The position numbers and the translations under genes are program-made. From Phyto melanocephala (lineage: Eukaryota; Arthropoda; Insecta; Diptera; Rhinophoridae), in the NCBI GenBank assembly GCA_941918925.1, contig OW799236.1:17893474-17957473 (forward strand): a stretch of 64,000 bases of DNA, read 5' to 3'. Every line of letters begins with the position of its first letter. The stretch's first letter is position 1. The notes under the pieces are model-generated. The model did no database searches. It had not been told where the DNA came from and worked only from the letters and a program-made list of their open reading frames with translations. This document shows, one piece after another, positions 1 through 12,365 of this stretch.

Positions 1-700
1 CTTTTAGGGAGTTGAATACAAACAGCACACACAAAAAAAAAACTGTCATATTTTCAAAATTAAATAAAAAAGTATTCTTTCAATTAAATTATAGAAAAAC
101 AAATTTAAATATTAAACATGTTAAAACTCATCTACCCTTACTAAGTTGAATCAAATTATTTTTCATCCAAGGCTTCTAAATTTATGTTAATTTATTTAAC
201 ATTTTACCCCTTTAGCTGCTTTCAATGACCGTTTTTGAAAAATTTAGTTATCTCTGCAATTTCATCATTTAATATGACATTTTAATTTGTTTTATTACGC
301 GTCTGTCGTTTAAATACTATAACAGAATAATAACACAGAGACAGAAACAACGTGCGCCTGTCTGCTTTCTACGACAGACAATTTTTAATTTTTTTTGGTT
401 TGGTTTAACAAACATTTGCAAAAGTGAATGTCATTTTCATAATTACTACACAGAGATAAAAAATAGGAACCAAAACTATAAATTACACTAGAGCACAAAG
501 CAAAAGGGAAATTAAATGTTTTTGAAGCGTTTTAGATAATTAAAAAGCAAATGCAATGATTGCAATTTTATATATTTGTTTTGTTTTCAATAGAAAAAGT
601 ATTATTCACTTTTGACACAACCTTAGTCGAATTTTCGAATATTACAGGAAAACAAAACAAAAATAAAAACAAATCAAAAAAATAAATATAAATAAAAACA
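1..700. other. AT-rich non-coding DNA
   Basis: No frame with coding character, RNA gene or inverted-repeat element was seen. Short homopolymer A runs only. Confidence 0.5.
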
Positions 701-1400
701 AGTAAGAGCGCTATAATTGGCTGTGCCGAATCTTATATACCCTTCACAACGTGTAGTCATGCAATAACAATAGTTTGTATCACCATTCATCCCATATGAA
801 ATACGTACATACATATAAAAAACATACATATATAAAAACTTCCCATTGTAAAATTATAAATTTACGTATGTATGTTAAAAAAAATTAAAAAAAAAAATTT
901 AAAAAAAAATAATTAAAATATATATAATAAATATAAAACAAACAAAAAATAAAAAAAATAAAAAAAATATAAATAATATATTAAATAAAAAATAAAAAAA
1001 AATAAAAAAAAAGATATAGAAAAATTTTTTTTTGGCTCAGCTGGGATTCGATGCCACGTTTGTATGTATGTATGTTGTTTTTGTGAAAAAAAAAATCGAG
1101 GTGGTCGTGGGTTTTTGCTCATATCTCAGTTGTTTATGTACCGATGTTTCAAATATAGATGGATCAAATATAGTTATTACGACTTTGCCGCCTGTTATTA
1201 CCACGATATTAGGCTTGACCAGTGAAATACTGTAAACTATAAAAAAGTTATAATCCAAGATGGCATCCTAAAGACTATGTCGGGAAATTTTTTTATCTCG
1301 ACCCCATCAATCTGGGTATCAAACGAAAGGGGCTTAGCTAATAGAACAGAACTAACTATGTAAAAATTTAAAATCGAAATAGTGTAGGAAATAATTAAAC
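701..1400 (+). repeat. Dispersed repeat family A, copy 1
   Basis: The head (701-752) contains GGCTGTGCCGAATCTTATAT followed by ACCCTTCAC, and nearly the same head recurs at 19199-19247. Further shared blocks are CCCATTGTAAAATTATAAA near 842 (compare 20404) and a tRNA-like CTGGGATTCGATGCC block near 1041 (compare GCCGGGATTCAAACCC near 20480). After about 1090 the copy contains GCTCATATCTCAG and a GGGTATCAAACGAAAGGGG block; related blocks occur near 51600 and 52015. Repeats of this style are common between fly genes. Superfamily not assigned; the B-box-like block could mean a tRNA-derived SINE ancestry, but this is uncertain. Confidence 0.6.
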
Positions 1401-2260
1401 AAAATTGTGTATAGTATTAAATCTAAAATCCAGGGTATGTTGCGATAAGGTCACTGTACGTGTGTACGTGATGGTGAAGGGTTTAATTAGATTCGTCACA
1501 GCATTCATTCTTATCTACATGTGTCTACTAATAAAGTATGGACACATGCATATTCAGAGTTGTTTTAGTCAGGTCCGTGTGTTGCTTGAAATAAAGTTTC
1601 TCAAGCGTACGTATGTCGTACAAAATTCATATGTAGCGACAATATATTCATGAAAGAAAATGTTGGCATTCAAAAAACAGCAAAATCGGATCTTAATAAG
1701 CTAAGATATAAGCACAACATCTCAAATACCAATTTTTATTAACCTAAGTTTTAAATGTATTTTAGTTCGCAAATAACTTTTAGACATGACTGTACACGCA
1801 TGTCAAACAAATACTTTCGAGATCATTTATAGTTATTTAATTCGTATATTATATATATCTCAGCGTTAGTGAAGAGTATATAAGAATCAGCACAGTCAAA
1901 AAAAAGCACTATTGCTTTATCTATGTATGACAGGTTTTTTATTTTTATGTATGAACGTATTAGAATATGATAATTTTTTGTTTTCGTAGGTGGTTTCATT
2001 TTGCAGTTTGCACTGTGTGTAATTATTTAGAGGCGGGGAATATAAATATTCTGTAGCATACATTGGAAAATTATTCATTAGTCGTTTTCGTAATGATAAA
2101 AAAGAAAACGGTAGAAGGATTTAAATTTCAGTGACTACAGGGGTGAAGTGAGAATTCGCACTTTAGCTTAATAACACCATCCATTAAACATCGCGTCTTT
2201 AAAACATTATCTGCCTTATTTATAAAAATTATTAAAGGCGTACAAAAGGTATATTTAAGG
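1401..2260. other. AT-rich non-coding DNA
   Basis: No supported feature. The open frame at 1405-1653 is chance: it has no domain, and it starts directly at the end of repeat family A. Confidence 0.45.
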
Positions 2261-2431
2261 GTTTGTTAAAACTATGGTAAAACGTATGGTATACAACATC
2301 GTGTGTTCGCTGGGTAGACCAAATCTAAAATTGCCTATAGCACTGGCGCATAAATCAGGAGGAATTTGTCCCAAGACCGCAGTTAGAACGTATTATACAA
2401 AATATGGTCGGAATAGGGTTTTAACTTCGTC

Positions 2432-2590
2432 AATATCGAAGCAGTGCGTGAGTGTATCGCTGACAATCCAGGAACCTCAATTCGGCGTGGCGGACAAGAA
2501 TTGCAATTTTTATGAAGCTTTCTGCAGCGTTTACTCACTCACTAAATATCAACTAAACAAAATTCAATTAAATTTTGAATTATTGTTCAA
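2432..2590 (+). pseudogene. Mariner-like transposase fossil, N-terminal part
   Basis: In the frame starting at 2432 the DNA reads NIEAVRECIADNPGTSIRRG, continuing GQELQFL, then a stop, then SFLQRLLTH. This matches the second helix-turn-helix region of mariner-family transposases, usually a RENIAxVRExVxxNPxxSIRRRSQEL...LQRIL pattern. A stop interrupts the frame, and no catalytic domain or terminal repeats are visible. The 114-residue open frame over 2274-2618 is in a different frame and is not the ancestral one. Somewhat similar residues upstream (2270-2420) may belong to the first DNA-binding helix but are too decayed to claim. Confidence 0.65.
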
Positions 2591-2599
2591 TAATCAGAC

Positions 2600-5232
2600 A
2601 CGTTGTTTTATCGTGTAACGCTTCATTTGTACTAACCCTAAACTGTATGTCAAAAGCGACTCATTGCTATATAAAAATTTTGCTATTTGTACTCAAAGTA
2701 AGATTTTTGAAATATTTCAAATGACAATACTTTTATACCTAATTTTTATAGAAAAAATAAAATTTGTTGCATTTAACTTCCCCGACAACCCTCGTTGCGA
2801 GTTTCCATAAATTTGTTTAGTCTCACATTGTGTTTTTACTTCATTTTTATGTAGCTTGCAATTTTCATAATTAAATGTGGGCTGTGTTTGTATTATAAAT
2901 TTTTCTATGACTTTTTTTTACAGAGACATTTGCAAAGATTTTAAATCATTCTATTAAATGATAAAACAAATTGCAACAACACAAATAACAACAGTAATTA
3001 TATGTTATTTGTAGTGAATTTTAAAAGGTTAATCTTTTAATGGAATTTAATTTATTTTATTGTCATTTTATGGTCCCAAAGAAATTTTATTTTTAAAATT
3101 ATAGTCGGTAAAACCCTTAAATGTTTGAAGAGACAAGATCAAAGTATAGCAACGTACGTAGGAAGAGATTATTGTAATGGAGTGAATTGTAATAGAATTT
3201 AAATGAAAGTGAACAATATTCAAGTTATTGGTAAAGTCTAAAATGGTTTCTTAAAGTCTGCTAAAAAGAAGGTAAAGTCTTAGAGCGGAAGTTTCGCCAT
3301 GACGTTTGTTTAATTAACCGTTTCTAAAAGAATAATAAAAATGCAACATATTTTGAGGGGGTTCTTTTTAAGTCAAACAAATATGATTATCAGAATGTTG
3401 GTAAAACTTTTCTGTTGATTGAAATCTACTGCTTTAATAACTTTATTTAGTTATATCCTTTATAACTACCTCAGACAACGTTAAATCGTTTCAAGAGGTT
3501 GACTGGTACAAAAAATAAGAAAATAAAAAGTCAAGAAGTTGTTAAATCTCTCTCTCTCTTTTGTTATCTCCTCTCCTATTTTTTCTAATTGTATACAAAT
3601 AAATTTTTTCTAAAAGTCTTTCGGCAACATAAAGAGTTTGTATTTTTCAACAGTAACTTTCTCGTTATTTAGCTGCAAGCAAATAAAGTTTGTTTCTATT
3701 TATTTATTTTTTTTAACTTTCTTTTCAAAGATATTTTTATTTTGTTTGTAGAGCAGTGACAAAAATATAATTTTTAATAAAAAGTTGCTGTTATGTATGA
3801 AGGGATATTGTTCAACAAAACCACCAGGTATTTAACTGATTTCAGTATAACGCAACATAAATTTTTGTAAAGAAAAAAGGGAGAGTTAGAGATAAAGTTT
3901 TAAGTTTAATATCGTTGTGAGCTTGAATAAACAACAAATTAAATGAGTCGTTTTATTTGTGTGACAACAATGTCTGTGAAAAAAGTGAAATAGAAACTTT
4001 TGCAAAAGGAAACAAGCAGTTGTTATAAATAGTGAAACTAGTTCTTAATAGGAAACATTATAAAACATTTTTGTAATTTACGAACATTTAATAATTCAAA
4101 GAAAATTAGCCAAGTTTAACTATTTGAAGAAAAAATTATAATTGTGATACAGTTAGTCCACATTTATTGTAAATTTTTTAATTAAAAAATCAAAAAAAAA
4201 ACTATTTTTCGAAGAAAACAATTCCTTTTTTCATTTACAAAAAACTAAAGCATATTTCAAACTACTACACAACAATAAATCTAAAGCATACTTTTAAGCT
4301 GTAAAACCAAATCTACTTATAGGGATATCAAATCTAACTATTATGGAATACCAACCATACCAACATTAATTTATTACTTAATTTAAAACGAACCTTATTT
4401 GTTTACTTTATACAACTACTAATTTGAATGCCACTAATTAAGGAAAACCTAACAATTACAGCAACACCATTAAACCTCATAAAATCATAGTATACTTAAA
4501 GGTTACCAACAAAATAATTTACATGTTTGATTTAATGTTACATTGGCCAGTTACAAATCACTACAAGTCACTGTTAACATTAAAAACTTAAAAGCCATTA
4601 AAAACACAATACAAACATTAAATTTAAATACAAACATATATATATTCTGCTTTGAATCAACTTTAATGACAAACAGCAAAATTAGTTGTATATGTTTAAG
4701 GGGTCATCAAATGAAAACTCAAACCGAAGTTTTAATGTATGTTTTTGACGACATATTGTATTATAAATACTCCCTGCTTTAACTCAACGAAAAACAAAAG
4801 ACTAAGCCGGTGAGAAATAGAGAGGGAGAGAGAAGAAGAAGACATAAAGACAATACCCTTTCTCTTTAATTAACAACATACTGTTTTTTAGAACTGTTTT
4901 CGAACTTAAGGCCATGCAGTCAATTATATTATTTAAACGCTGAATTGTATAAAACATATATTCAGACAAACAAAAGGAAAAAACAGCCTTCAGGACAAAA
5001 GACAAATCGACATGAATACATATCGCCTTATACATCAAGTAAAACAGATAAAAAACCCCGTAAAAAACCACCGTAAAGTAGGGAGAGTGTTTGAATAAAA
5101 AATTTACTTGTGGTTAAGCCCGCAGTAAAAGTTCCCTGTAGGTTTTTTTATACTATTTCTCCCATGTTTACCCTCATTTTTCTCTCGATTAAAAAAATTG
5201 TCATATGATGAGCTTTAGCAGATTGCTGTTTG
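2600..5232. other. AT-rich non-coding DNA
   Basis: No supported gene. A short CT run lies near 3548-3562. Small open frames at 4543-4782 and 4802-5071 show no domain, signal or coding composition and are treated as chance. Confidence 0.45.
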
Positions 5233-5243
5233 TTAAAACACCA
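5233..5243. repeat. Target-site duplication, left (foldback element)
   Basis: TTAAAACACCA directly precedes the terminal TGTGTGTGAAG of the foldback element. The identical 11 bases follow its other end at 12355-12365. One base is shared with the terminal repeat if the element is taken to start at A5243, so 10 or 11 bp is the honest range. Confidence 0.88.
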
Positions 5244-5545
5244 TGTGTGTGAAGTTAAATTCGAATTTAACTAGCAGAGACCAAAACCACATTTTGCAAC
5301 AGAGCTCATTTTACAAATAACAGAGCAATGTTACATATTTAACAGTGCTAATACTTCGTATATAGTAAACTATTATGATCAATATTTTATCTATGGACCT
5401 AAGTACATATACCAAACTATGTAGAAATGATAATTCAAGGAGTCCTTAACGATGCTGGATAAGTGTCATTTTTAACAAAAAGTGTAATATTAGAAAAATG
5501 AGTTTAAAATTTATAGAAATTCTTCGAAAGTTTAGTGGAAAAAAA
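5244..5545 (+). repeat. Left terminal inverted arm of foldback element
   Basis: Unique-sequence arm, nearly identical in inverted orientation to 12053-12354. It holds a perfect 18-bp palindrome, GTTAAATTCGAATTTAAC, at 5254-5271, only 10 bp from the tip and a candidate transposase-binding site. The inner half (about 5393-5545) aligns as a diverged version of the internal monomer, sharing the order ...ACATAT...CAAGGAG...TTAA...AAGTGTCAT...ATTCTT...GGCCATTTTTGG. The arm therefore seems to contain the ancestral monomer from which the array grew. Confidence 0.85.
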
Positions 5546-8331
5546 TGGCCATTTTTGGAATGCTACACATATGACGCTATATAGGCATGGTGGCCCAAGG
5601 AGCACTTAATGACACTGCAACAGTGTCATATTTGAAATAATTTTGGAATTGTAGAAAAATTAATTAAAAAAAAAAAATAATAAAATTTTAAGACGAATTC
5701 TTGAGAAGATCATGCAAAGTGTCCATTTTTGGAATGCTACACATATGACGCTATATAGGTATGGTGGCCCAAGGAGCACTTAATGACACTGCAATAGTGT
5801 CATATTTGAAATAATTTTGGAATTGTAGAAAATTTAATTTAAAAAAAAAATAATAAAATTTTAAGACGAATTCTTGAGAAGATCATGCAAAGTGTCCATT
5901 TTTGGAATGCTACACATATGACGCTATATAGGCATGGTGGCCCAAGGAGCACTTAATGACACTGCAATAGTGTCATATTTGAATTAATTTTGGAATTGTA
6001 GAAAAATTAATTTAAAAAAAAAATAATAAAATTTTAAGACGAATTCTTGAGAAGATCATGCAAAAAGTGGCCATTTTTGGAATGCTACACATATGACGCT
6101 ATATAGGTATGGTGGCCCAAGGAGCACTTAATGACACTGCAATAGTGTCATATTTGAAATAATTTTGAAATTGTAGAAAAATTAATTTAAAAAAAAAATA
6201 ATAAAATTTTAAGACGAATTCTTGAGAAGATCATGCAAAAAGTGGCCATTTTTGGAATGCTACACATATGACGCTATATAGGTATGGTGGGCCAAGGAGC
6301 ACTTAATGACACTGCAATAGTGTCATATTTGAAATAATTTTGGAATTGTAGAAAAATTAATTTAAAAAAAAAATAATAAAATTTGAAGACGAATTCTTGA
6401 GAAGATCATGCAAAAAGTGGCCATTTTTGGAATGCTACACATATGACGCTATATAGGTATGGTGGCCCAAGGAGCACTTAATGACACTGCAATAGTGTCA
6501 TATTTGAAATAATTTTGGAATTGTAGAAAATTTAATTTAAAAAAAAAATAATAAAATTTTAAGACGAATTCTTGAGAAGATCATGCAAAGTGTCCATTTT
6601 TGGAATGCTACACATATGACGCTATATAGGCATGGTGGCCCAAGGAGCACTTAATGACACTGCAATAGTGTCATATTTGAAATAATTTTGAAATTGTAGA
6701 AAAATTAATTTAAAAAAAAAATAATAAAATTTTAAGACGAATTCTTGAGAAGATCATGCAAAGTGTCCATTTTTGGAATGCTACACATATGACGCTATAT
6801 AGGCATGGTGGCCCAAGGAGCACTTAATGACACTGCAACAGTGTCATATTTGAAATAATTTTGGAATTGTAGAAAAATTAATTAAAAAAAAAAAATAATA
6901 AAATTTTAAGACGAATTCTTGAGAAGATCATGCAAAGTGTCCATTTTTGGAATGCTACACATATGACGCTATATAGGTATGGTGGCCCAAGGAGCACTTA
7001 ATGACACTGCAATAGTGTCATATTTGAAATAATTTTGGAATTGTAGAAAATTTAATTTAAAAAAAAAATAATAAAATTTTAAGACGAATTCTTGAGAAGA
7101 TCATGCAAAGTGTCCATTTTTGGAATGCTACACATATGACGCTATATAGGCATGGTGGCCCAAGGAGCACTTAATGACACTGCAATAGTGTCATATTTGA
7201 ATTAATTTTGGAATTGTAGAAAAATTAATTTAAAAAAAAAATAATAAAATTTTAAGACGAATTCTTGAGAAGATCATGCAAAAAGTGGCCATTTTTGGAA
7301 TGCTACACATATGACGCTATATAGGTATGGTGGCCCAAGCAGCACTTAATGACACTGCAATAGTGTCATATTTGAAATAATTTTGGAATTTTAGAAAATT
7401 TAATTTGAAAAAAAAATAATAAAATTTTAAGACGAATTCTTGAGAAGATCATAAAAAAAATGGCCATTTTTGGAATGCTACACATATGACGCTATATAGG
7501 CATGGTGGCCCAAGGAGCACTTAATGACACTGCAATAGTGTCATATTTGAAATAATTTTGAAATTGTAGAAAATTTAATTTAAAAAAAAAATAATAAAAT
7601 TTTAAGACGAATTCTTGAGAAGATCATAAAAAAATGGCCATTTTTGGAATGCTACACATATGACGCTATATAGGCATGGTGGCCCAAGGAGCACTTAATG
7701 ACACTGCAATAGTGTCATATTTGAAATAATTTTGAAATTGTAGAAAATTTAATTTAAAAAAAAAAAATAAAATTTTAAGACGAATTCTTGAGAAGATCAT
7801 AAAAAAATGGCCATTTTTGGAATGCTACACATATGACGCTATATAGGCATGGTGGCCCAAGGAGCACTTAATGACACTGCAATAGTGTCATATTTGAAAT
7901 AATTTTGGAATTGTAGAAAATTTAATTTAAAAAAAAAATAATAAAATTTTAAGACGAATTCTTGAGAAGATCATGCAAAGTGTCCATTTTTGGAATGCTA
8001 CACATATGACGCTATATAGGCATGGTGGCCCAAGGAGCACTTAATGACACTGCAATAGTGTCATATTTGAAATAATTTTGGAATTTTAGAAAATTTAATT
8101 TAAAAAAAAAATAATAAAATTTTAAGACGAATTCTTGAGAAGATCATGCAAAAAGTGGCCATTTTTAGAATGCTACACATATGACGCTATATAGGCATGG
8201 TGGCCCAAGGAGCACTTAATGACACTGCAATAGTGTCATATTTGAAATAATTTTGAAATTGTAGAAAATTTAATTTAAAAAAAAAAAATAAAATTTTAAG
8301 ACGAATTCTTGAGAAGATCATGCAAAAAGTG
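5546..8331 (+). repeat. Left tandem array, 16 monomers of about 174 bp
   Basis: The motif ATGACGCTAT recurs at 5571, 5745, 5918, 6093, 6268, 6443, 6616, 6789, 6963, 7136, 7311, 7486, 7660, 7833, 8006 and 8181, spaced 173-175 bp. Every monomer holds a short hairpin, ATGACACT-GCAAT-AGTGTCAT, or the stronger ATGACACTG-CAA-CAGTGTCAT in units 1 and 8. Units 1 to 4 share private variants with units 8 to 11, exactly 1218 bp away, for example CAACAGTG in units 1 and 8 and TTGAATTAATTTT in units 3 and 10. This points to a multi-unit duplication by unequal exchange. Confidence 0.93.
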
Positions 8332-11300
8332 CTCCTTGGGCCACCATGCCTATATAGCGTCATATGTGTAGCATTCCAAAAATGGACACTTTGCATGATC
8401 TTCTCAAGAATTCGTCTTAAAATTTTATTATTTTTTTTTTAAATTAAATTTTCTACAATTCCAAAATTATTTCAAATATGACACTATTGCAGTGTCATTA
8501 AGTACTCCTTGGGCCACCATGCCTATATAGCGTCATATGTGTAGCGTTCCAAAAATGGCCACTTTTTGCATGATCTTCTCAAGAATTCGTCTTAAAATTT
8601 TTTTATTTTTTTTTTAAATTAAATTTTCTAAAATTCCAAAATTATTTCAAATATGACACTATTGCAGTGTCATTAAGTGCTCCTTGAGCCACCATGCCTA
8701 TATAGCGTCATATGTGTAGCATTCTAAAAATGGACACTTTTTGCATGATCTTCTCAAGAATTCGTCTTAAAATTTTTTTATTTTTTTTTTAAATTAAATT
8801 TTCTAAAATTCCAAAATTATTTCAAATATGACACTATTGCAGTGTCATTAAGTGCTCCTTGAGCCACCATGCCTATATAGCGTCATATGTGTAGCATTCC
8901 AAAAATGGACACTTTTTGCATGATCTTCTCAAGAATTCGTCTTAAAATTTTATTTTTTTTTTTTAAATTAAATTTTCTAAAATTCCAAAATTATTTCAAA
9001 TATGCCACTATTGCAGTGTCATTAAGTGCTCCTTGGGCCACCATGCCTATATAGCGTCATATGTGTAGCATTCTAAAAATGGCCACTTTTTGCATGATCT
9101 TCTCAAGAATTCGTCTTAAAATTTTATTATTTTTTTTTTAAATTAAATTTTCTAAAATTCCAAAATTATTTCAAATATGACACTATTGCAGTGTCATTAA
9201 GTGCTCCTTGAGCCACCATGCCTATATAGCGTCATATGTGTAGCATTCCAAAAATGGCCATTTTTTTATGATCTTCTCAAGAATTCGTCTTAAAATTTTA
9301 TTATTATTTTTTTAAATTAAATTTTCTACAATTCCAAAATTATTTCAAATATGATACTATTGCAGTGTCATTAAGTGCTCCTTGGGCCACCATGCCTATA
9401 TAGCGTCATATGTGTAGCGTTCCAAAAATGGCCACTTTTTGCATGATCTTCTCAAGAATTCGTCTTTAAATTTTATTATTTTTTTTTTAAATTAAATTTT
9501 CTAAAATTCCAAAATTATTTCAAATATGACACTATTGCAGTGTCATTAAGTGCTCCTTGAGCCACCATGCCTATATAGCGTCATATGTGTAGCATTCCAA
9601 AAATGGCCATTTTTTATGATCTTCTCAAGAATTCGTCTTAAAATTTTATTATTATTTTTTTAAATTAAATTTTCTACAATTCCAAAATTATTTCAAATAT
9701 GACACTATTGCAGTGTCATTAAGTGCTCCTTGAGCCACCATGCCTATATAGCGTCATATGTGTAGCGTTCCAAAAATGGCCACTTTTTGCATGATCTTCT
9801 CAAGAATTCGTCTTAAAATTTTATTATTTTTTTTTTAAATTAAATTTTCTAAAATTCCAAAATTATTTCAAATATGACACTATTGCAGTGTCATTAAGTG
9901 CTCCTTGAGCCACCATGCCTATATAGCGTCATATGTGTAGCATTCCAAAAATGGCCATTTTTTTATGATCTTCTCAAGAATTCGTCTTAAAATTTTATTA
10001 TTATTTTTTTAAATTAAATTTTCTACAATTCCAAAATTATTTCAAATATGCCACTATTGCAGTGTCATTAAGTGCTCCTTGGGCCACCATGCCTATATAG
10101 CGTCATATGTGTAGCATTCTAAAAATGGCCACTTTTTGCATGATCTTCTCAAGAATTCGTCTTAAAATTTTATTATTTTTTTTTTAAATTAAATTTTCTA
10201 AAATTCCAAAATTATTTCAAATATGACACTATTGCAGTGTCATTAAGTGCTCCTTGAGCCACCATGCCTATATAGCGTCATATGTGTAGCATTCCAAAAA
10301 TGGCCATTTTTTTATGATCTTCTTAAGAATTCGTCTTAAAATTTTATTATTATTTTTTTAAATTAAATTTTCTACAATTCCAAAATTATTTCAAATATGA
10401 CACTATTGCAGTGTCATTAAGTACTCCTTGGGCCACCATGCCTATATAGCGTCATATGTGTAGCGTTCCAAAAATGGCCACTTTTTGCATGATCTTCTCA
10501 AGAATTCGTCTTAAAATTTTTTTATTTTTTTTTTAAATTAAATTTTCTAAAATTCCAAAATTATTTCAAATATGACACTATTGCAGTGTCATTAAGTGCT
10601 CCTTGGGCCACCATACCTATATAGCGTCATATGTGTAGCATTCCAAAAATGGCCACTTTTTGCATGATCTTCTCAAGAATTCGTCTTAAAATTTTATTAT
10701 TTTTTTTTTAAATTAAATTTTCTAAAATTCCAAAATTATTTCACATATGACACTATTGCAGTGTCATTAAGTGCTCCTTGGGCCACCATGCCTATATAGC
10801 GTCATATGTGTAGCATTCCAAAAATGGCCATTTTTTTATGATCTTCTCAAGAATTCGTCTTAAAATTTTATTATTTTTTTTTTAAATTAAATTTTCTACA
10901 ATTTCAAAATTATTTCAAATATGACACTATTGCAGTGTCATTAAGTGCTCCTTGGGCCACCATACCTATATAGCGTCATATGTGTAGCATTCCAAAAATG
11001 GCCACTTTTTGCATGATCTTCTCAAGAATTCGTCTTAAAATTTTATTATTTTTTTTTTAAATTAAATTTTCTACAATTTCAAAATTATTTCAAATATGAC
11101 ACTATTGCAGTGTCATTAAGTGCTCCTTGGGCCACCATACCTATATAGCGTCATATGTGTAGCATTCCAAAAATGGCCACTTTTTGCATGATCTTCTCAA
11201 GAATTCGTCTTAAAATTTTATTATTTTTTTTTTAAATTAATTTTTCTACAATTTCAAAATTATTTCAAATATGACACTATTGCAGTGTCATTAAGTGCTG

Positions 11301-12052
11301 CTTGGGCCACCATACCTATATAGCGTCATATGTGTAGCATTCCAAAAATGGCCACTTTTTGCATGATCTTCTCAAGAATTCGTCTTAAAAGTTTATTATT
11401 TTTTTTTTAAATTAAATTTTCTACAATTCCAAAATTATTTCCAATATGACACTATTGCAGTGTCATTAAGTGCTCCTTGAGCCACCATGTCTATATAGCG
11501 TCATATGTGTAGCATTCCAAAAATGGCCATTTTTTTTATGATCTTCTCAAGAATTCGTCTTAAAATTTTATTATTTTTTTTTTAAATTAAATTTTCTACA
11601 ATTCCAAAATTATTTCAAATATGATACTATTGCAGTGTCATTAAGTGCTCCTTGGGCCACCATGCCTATATAGCGTCATATGAGTAGCATTCCAAAAATT
11701 GCCACTTTTTGCATGATCTTCTCAAGAATTCGTCTTAAAATTTTTTAATTTTTTTTTTAATTAAATTTTCTAAAATTCCAAAATTATTTCAAATATGACA
11801 CTATTGCAGTGTCATTAAGTGCTCCTTGGGCCACCATGCCTATATAGCGTCATATGTGTAGCATTCCAAAAATGGCCACTTTTTGCATGATCTTCTCAAG
11901 AATTCGTCTTAAAATTTTATTATTTTTTTTTTTAATTAAATTTTCTAAAATTCCAAAATTATTTCAAATATGACACTGTTGCAGTGTCATTAAGTGCTCC
12001 TTGGGCCACCATACCTATATAGCGTCATATGTGTAGCATTCCAAAAATGGCC
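8327..12052 (-). repeat. Right tandem array, 22 inverted monomers of about 174 bp
   Basis: The reversed motif ATAGCGTCAT recurs 22 times from 8354 to 12019 at 173-175 bp spacing. Between 9226 and about 10500 the units alternate strictly between a TTTTTTATGATC type and a CACTTTTTGCATGATC type, giving a dimeric higher-order repeat of about 349 bp (9226, 9575, 9923, 10272). The switch from the left array happens inside the pentamer AAGTG at 8327-8331, which occurs in both orientations of the monomer, so the inversion joint looks like a microhomology joint. Confidence 0.93.
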
Positions 12053-12354
12053 ACTTTTTCCACTAAACTTTCGAAGAATTTCTATAAATTTTAAACTCAT
12101 TTTTCTAATATTACACTTTTTGTTAAAAATGACACTTATCCAGTGTCGTTAAGGACTCCTTGAATTATCATTTCTACATAGTTTGGTATATGTACTTAGG
12201 TCCATAGATAAAATATTGATCATAATAGTTTACTATATACGAAGTATTAGCACTGTTAAATATGTAACATTGCTCTGTTATTTGTAAAATGAGCTCTGTT
12301 GCAAAATGTGGTTTTGGTCTCTGCTAGTTAAATTCGAATTTAACTTCACACACA
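12053..12354 (-). repeat. Right terminal inverted arm of foldback element
   Basis: Reverse complement of 5244-5545 with about two substitutions: the left arm reads CGATGCTGG where this arm reads CGACACTGG when inverted. That change keeps the small hairpin here and breaks it on the left. The 18-bp palindrome lies at 12327-12344. Confidence 0.88.
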
Positions 12355-12365
12355 TTAAAACACCA
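12355..12365. repeat. Target-site duplication, right (foldback element)
   Basis: TTAAAACACCA, identical to 5233-5243. Confidence 0.88.

Larger units (their letters stand above)
5244..12354. mobile_element. 7.1-kb foldback (FB-like) transposable element
   Basis: The element runs from TGTGTGTGAAGTTAAATTCG to its exact reverse complement and is flanked by 11-bp direct repeats. Each end has a 302-bp unique terminal arm. Inside are two inverted arrays of a 173-175 bp monomer (16 copies left, 22 right) that face each other with no central spacer, so the whole element is one giant imperfect palindrome. The two outer arms differ at only about two substitutions plus small poly-A length changes, which suggests recent mobility or ongoing conversion. 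There is no transposase, so it must be moved in trans. The architecture resembles Drosophila FB and Galileo elements. The 11-bp duplication is longer than usual for those (9 and 7 bp) and would also fit a Mutator-like transposase; superfamily is undecided. Confidence 0.9.

Noticed and set aside
1037..1060. tRNA gene suggested by a CTGGGATTCGA block
   Set aside because: Only a B-box-like stretch is present; no acceptor, D or anticodon arm can be built. The similar block near 20480 fails for the same reason.
2274..2618. 114-residue open frame
   Set aside because: The recognisable transposase residues are in another frame of the same DNA, so this frame is a shadow of a dead gene.
8187..8396. 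Open frame across the centre of the foldback element
   Set aside because: It is formed by monomer sequence spanning the inversion joint and has no coding character.
5546..12052. CRISPR-like or centromeric array
   Set aside because: Monomers are contiguous without spacers, and the array is bounded by transposon ends and target duplications, so a mobile element explains it.
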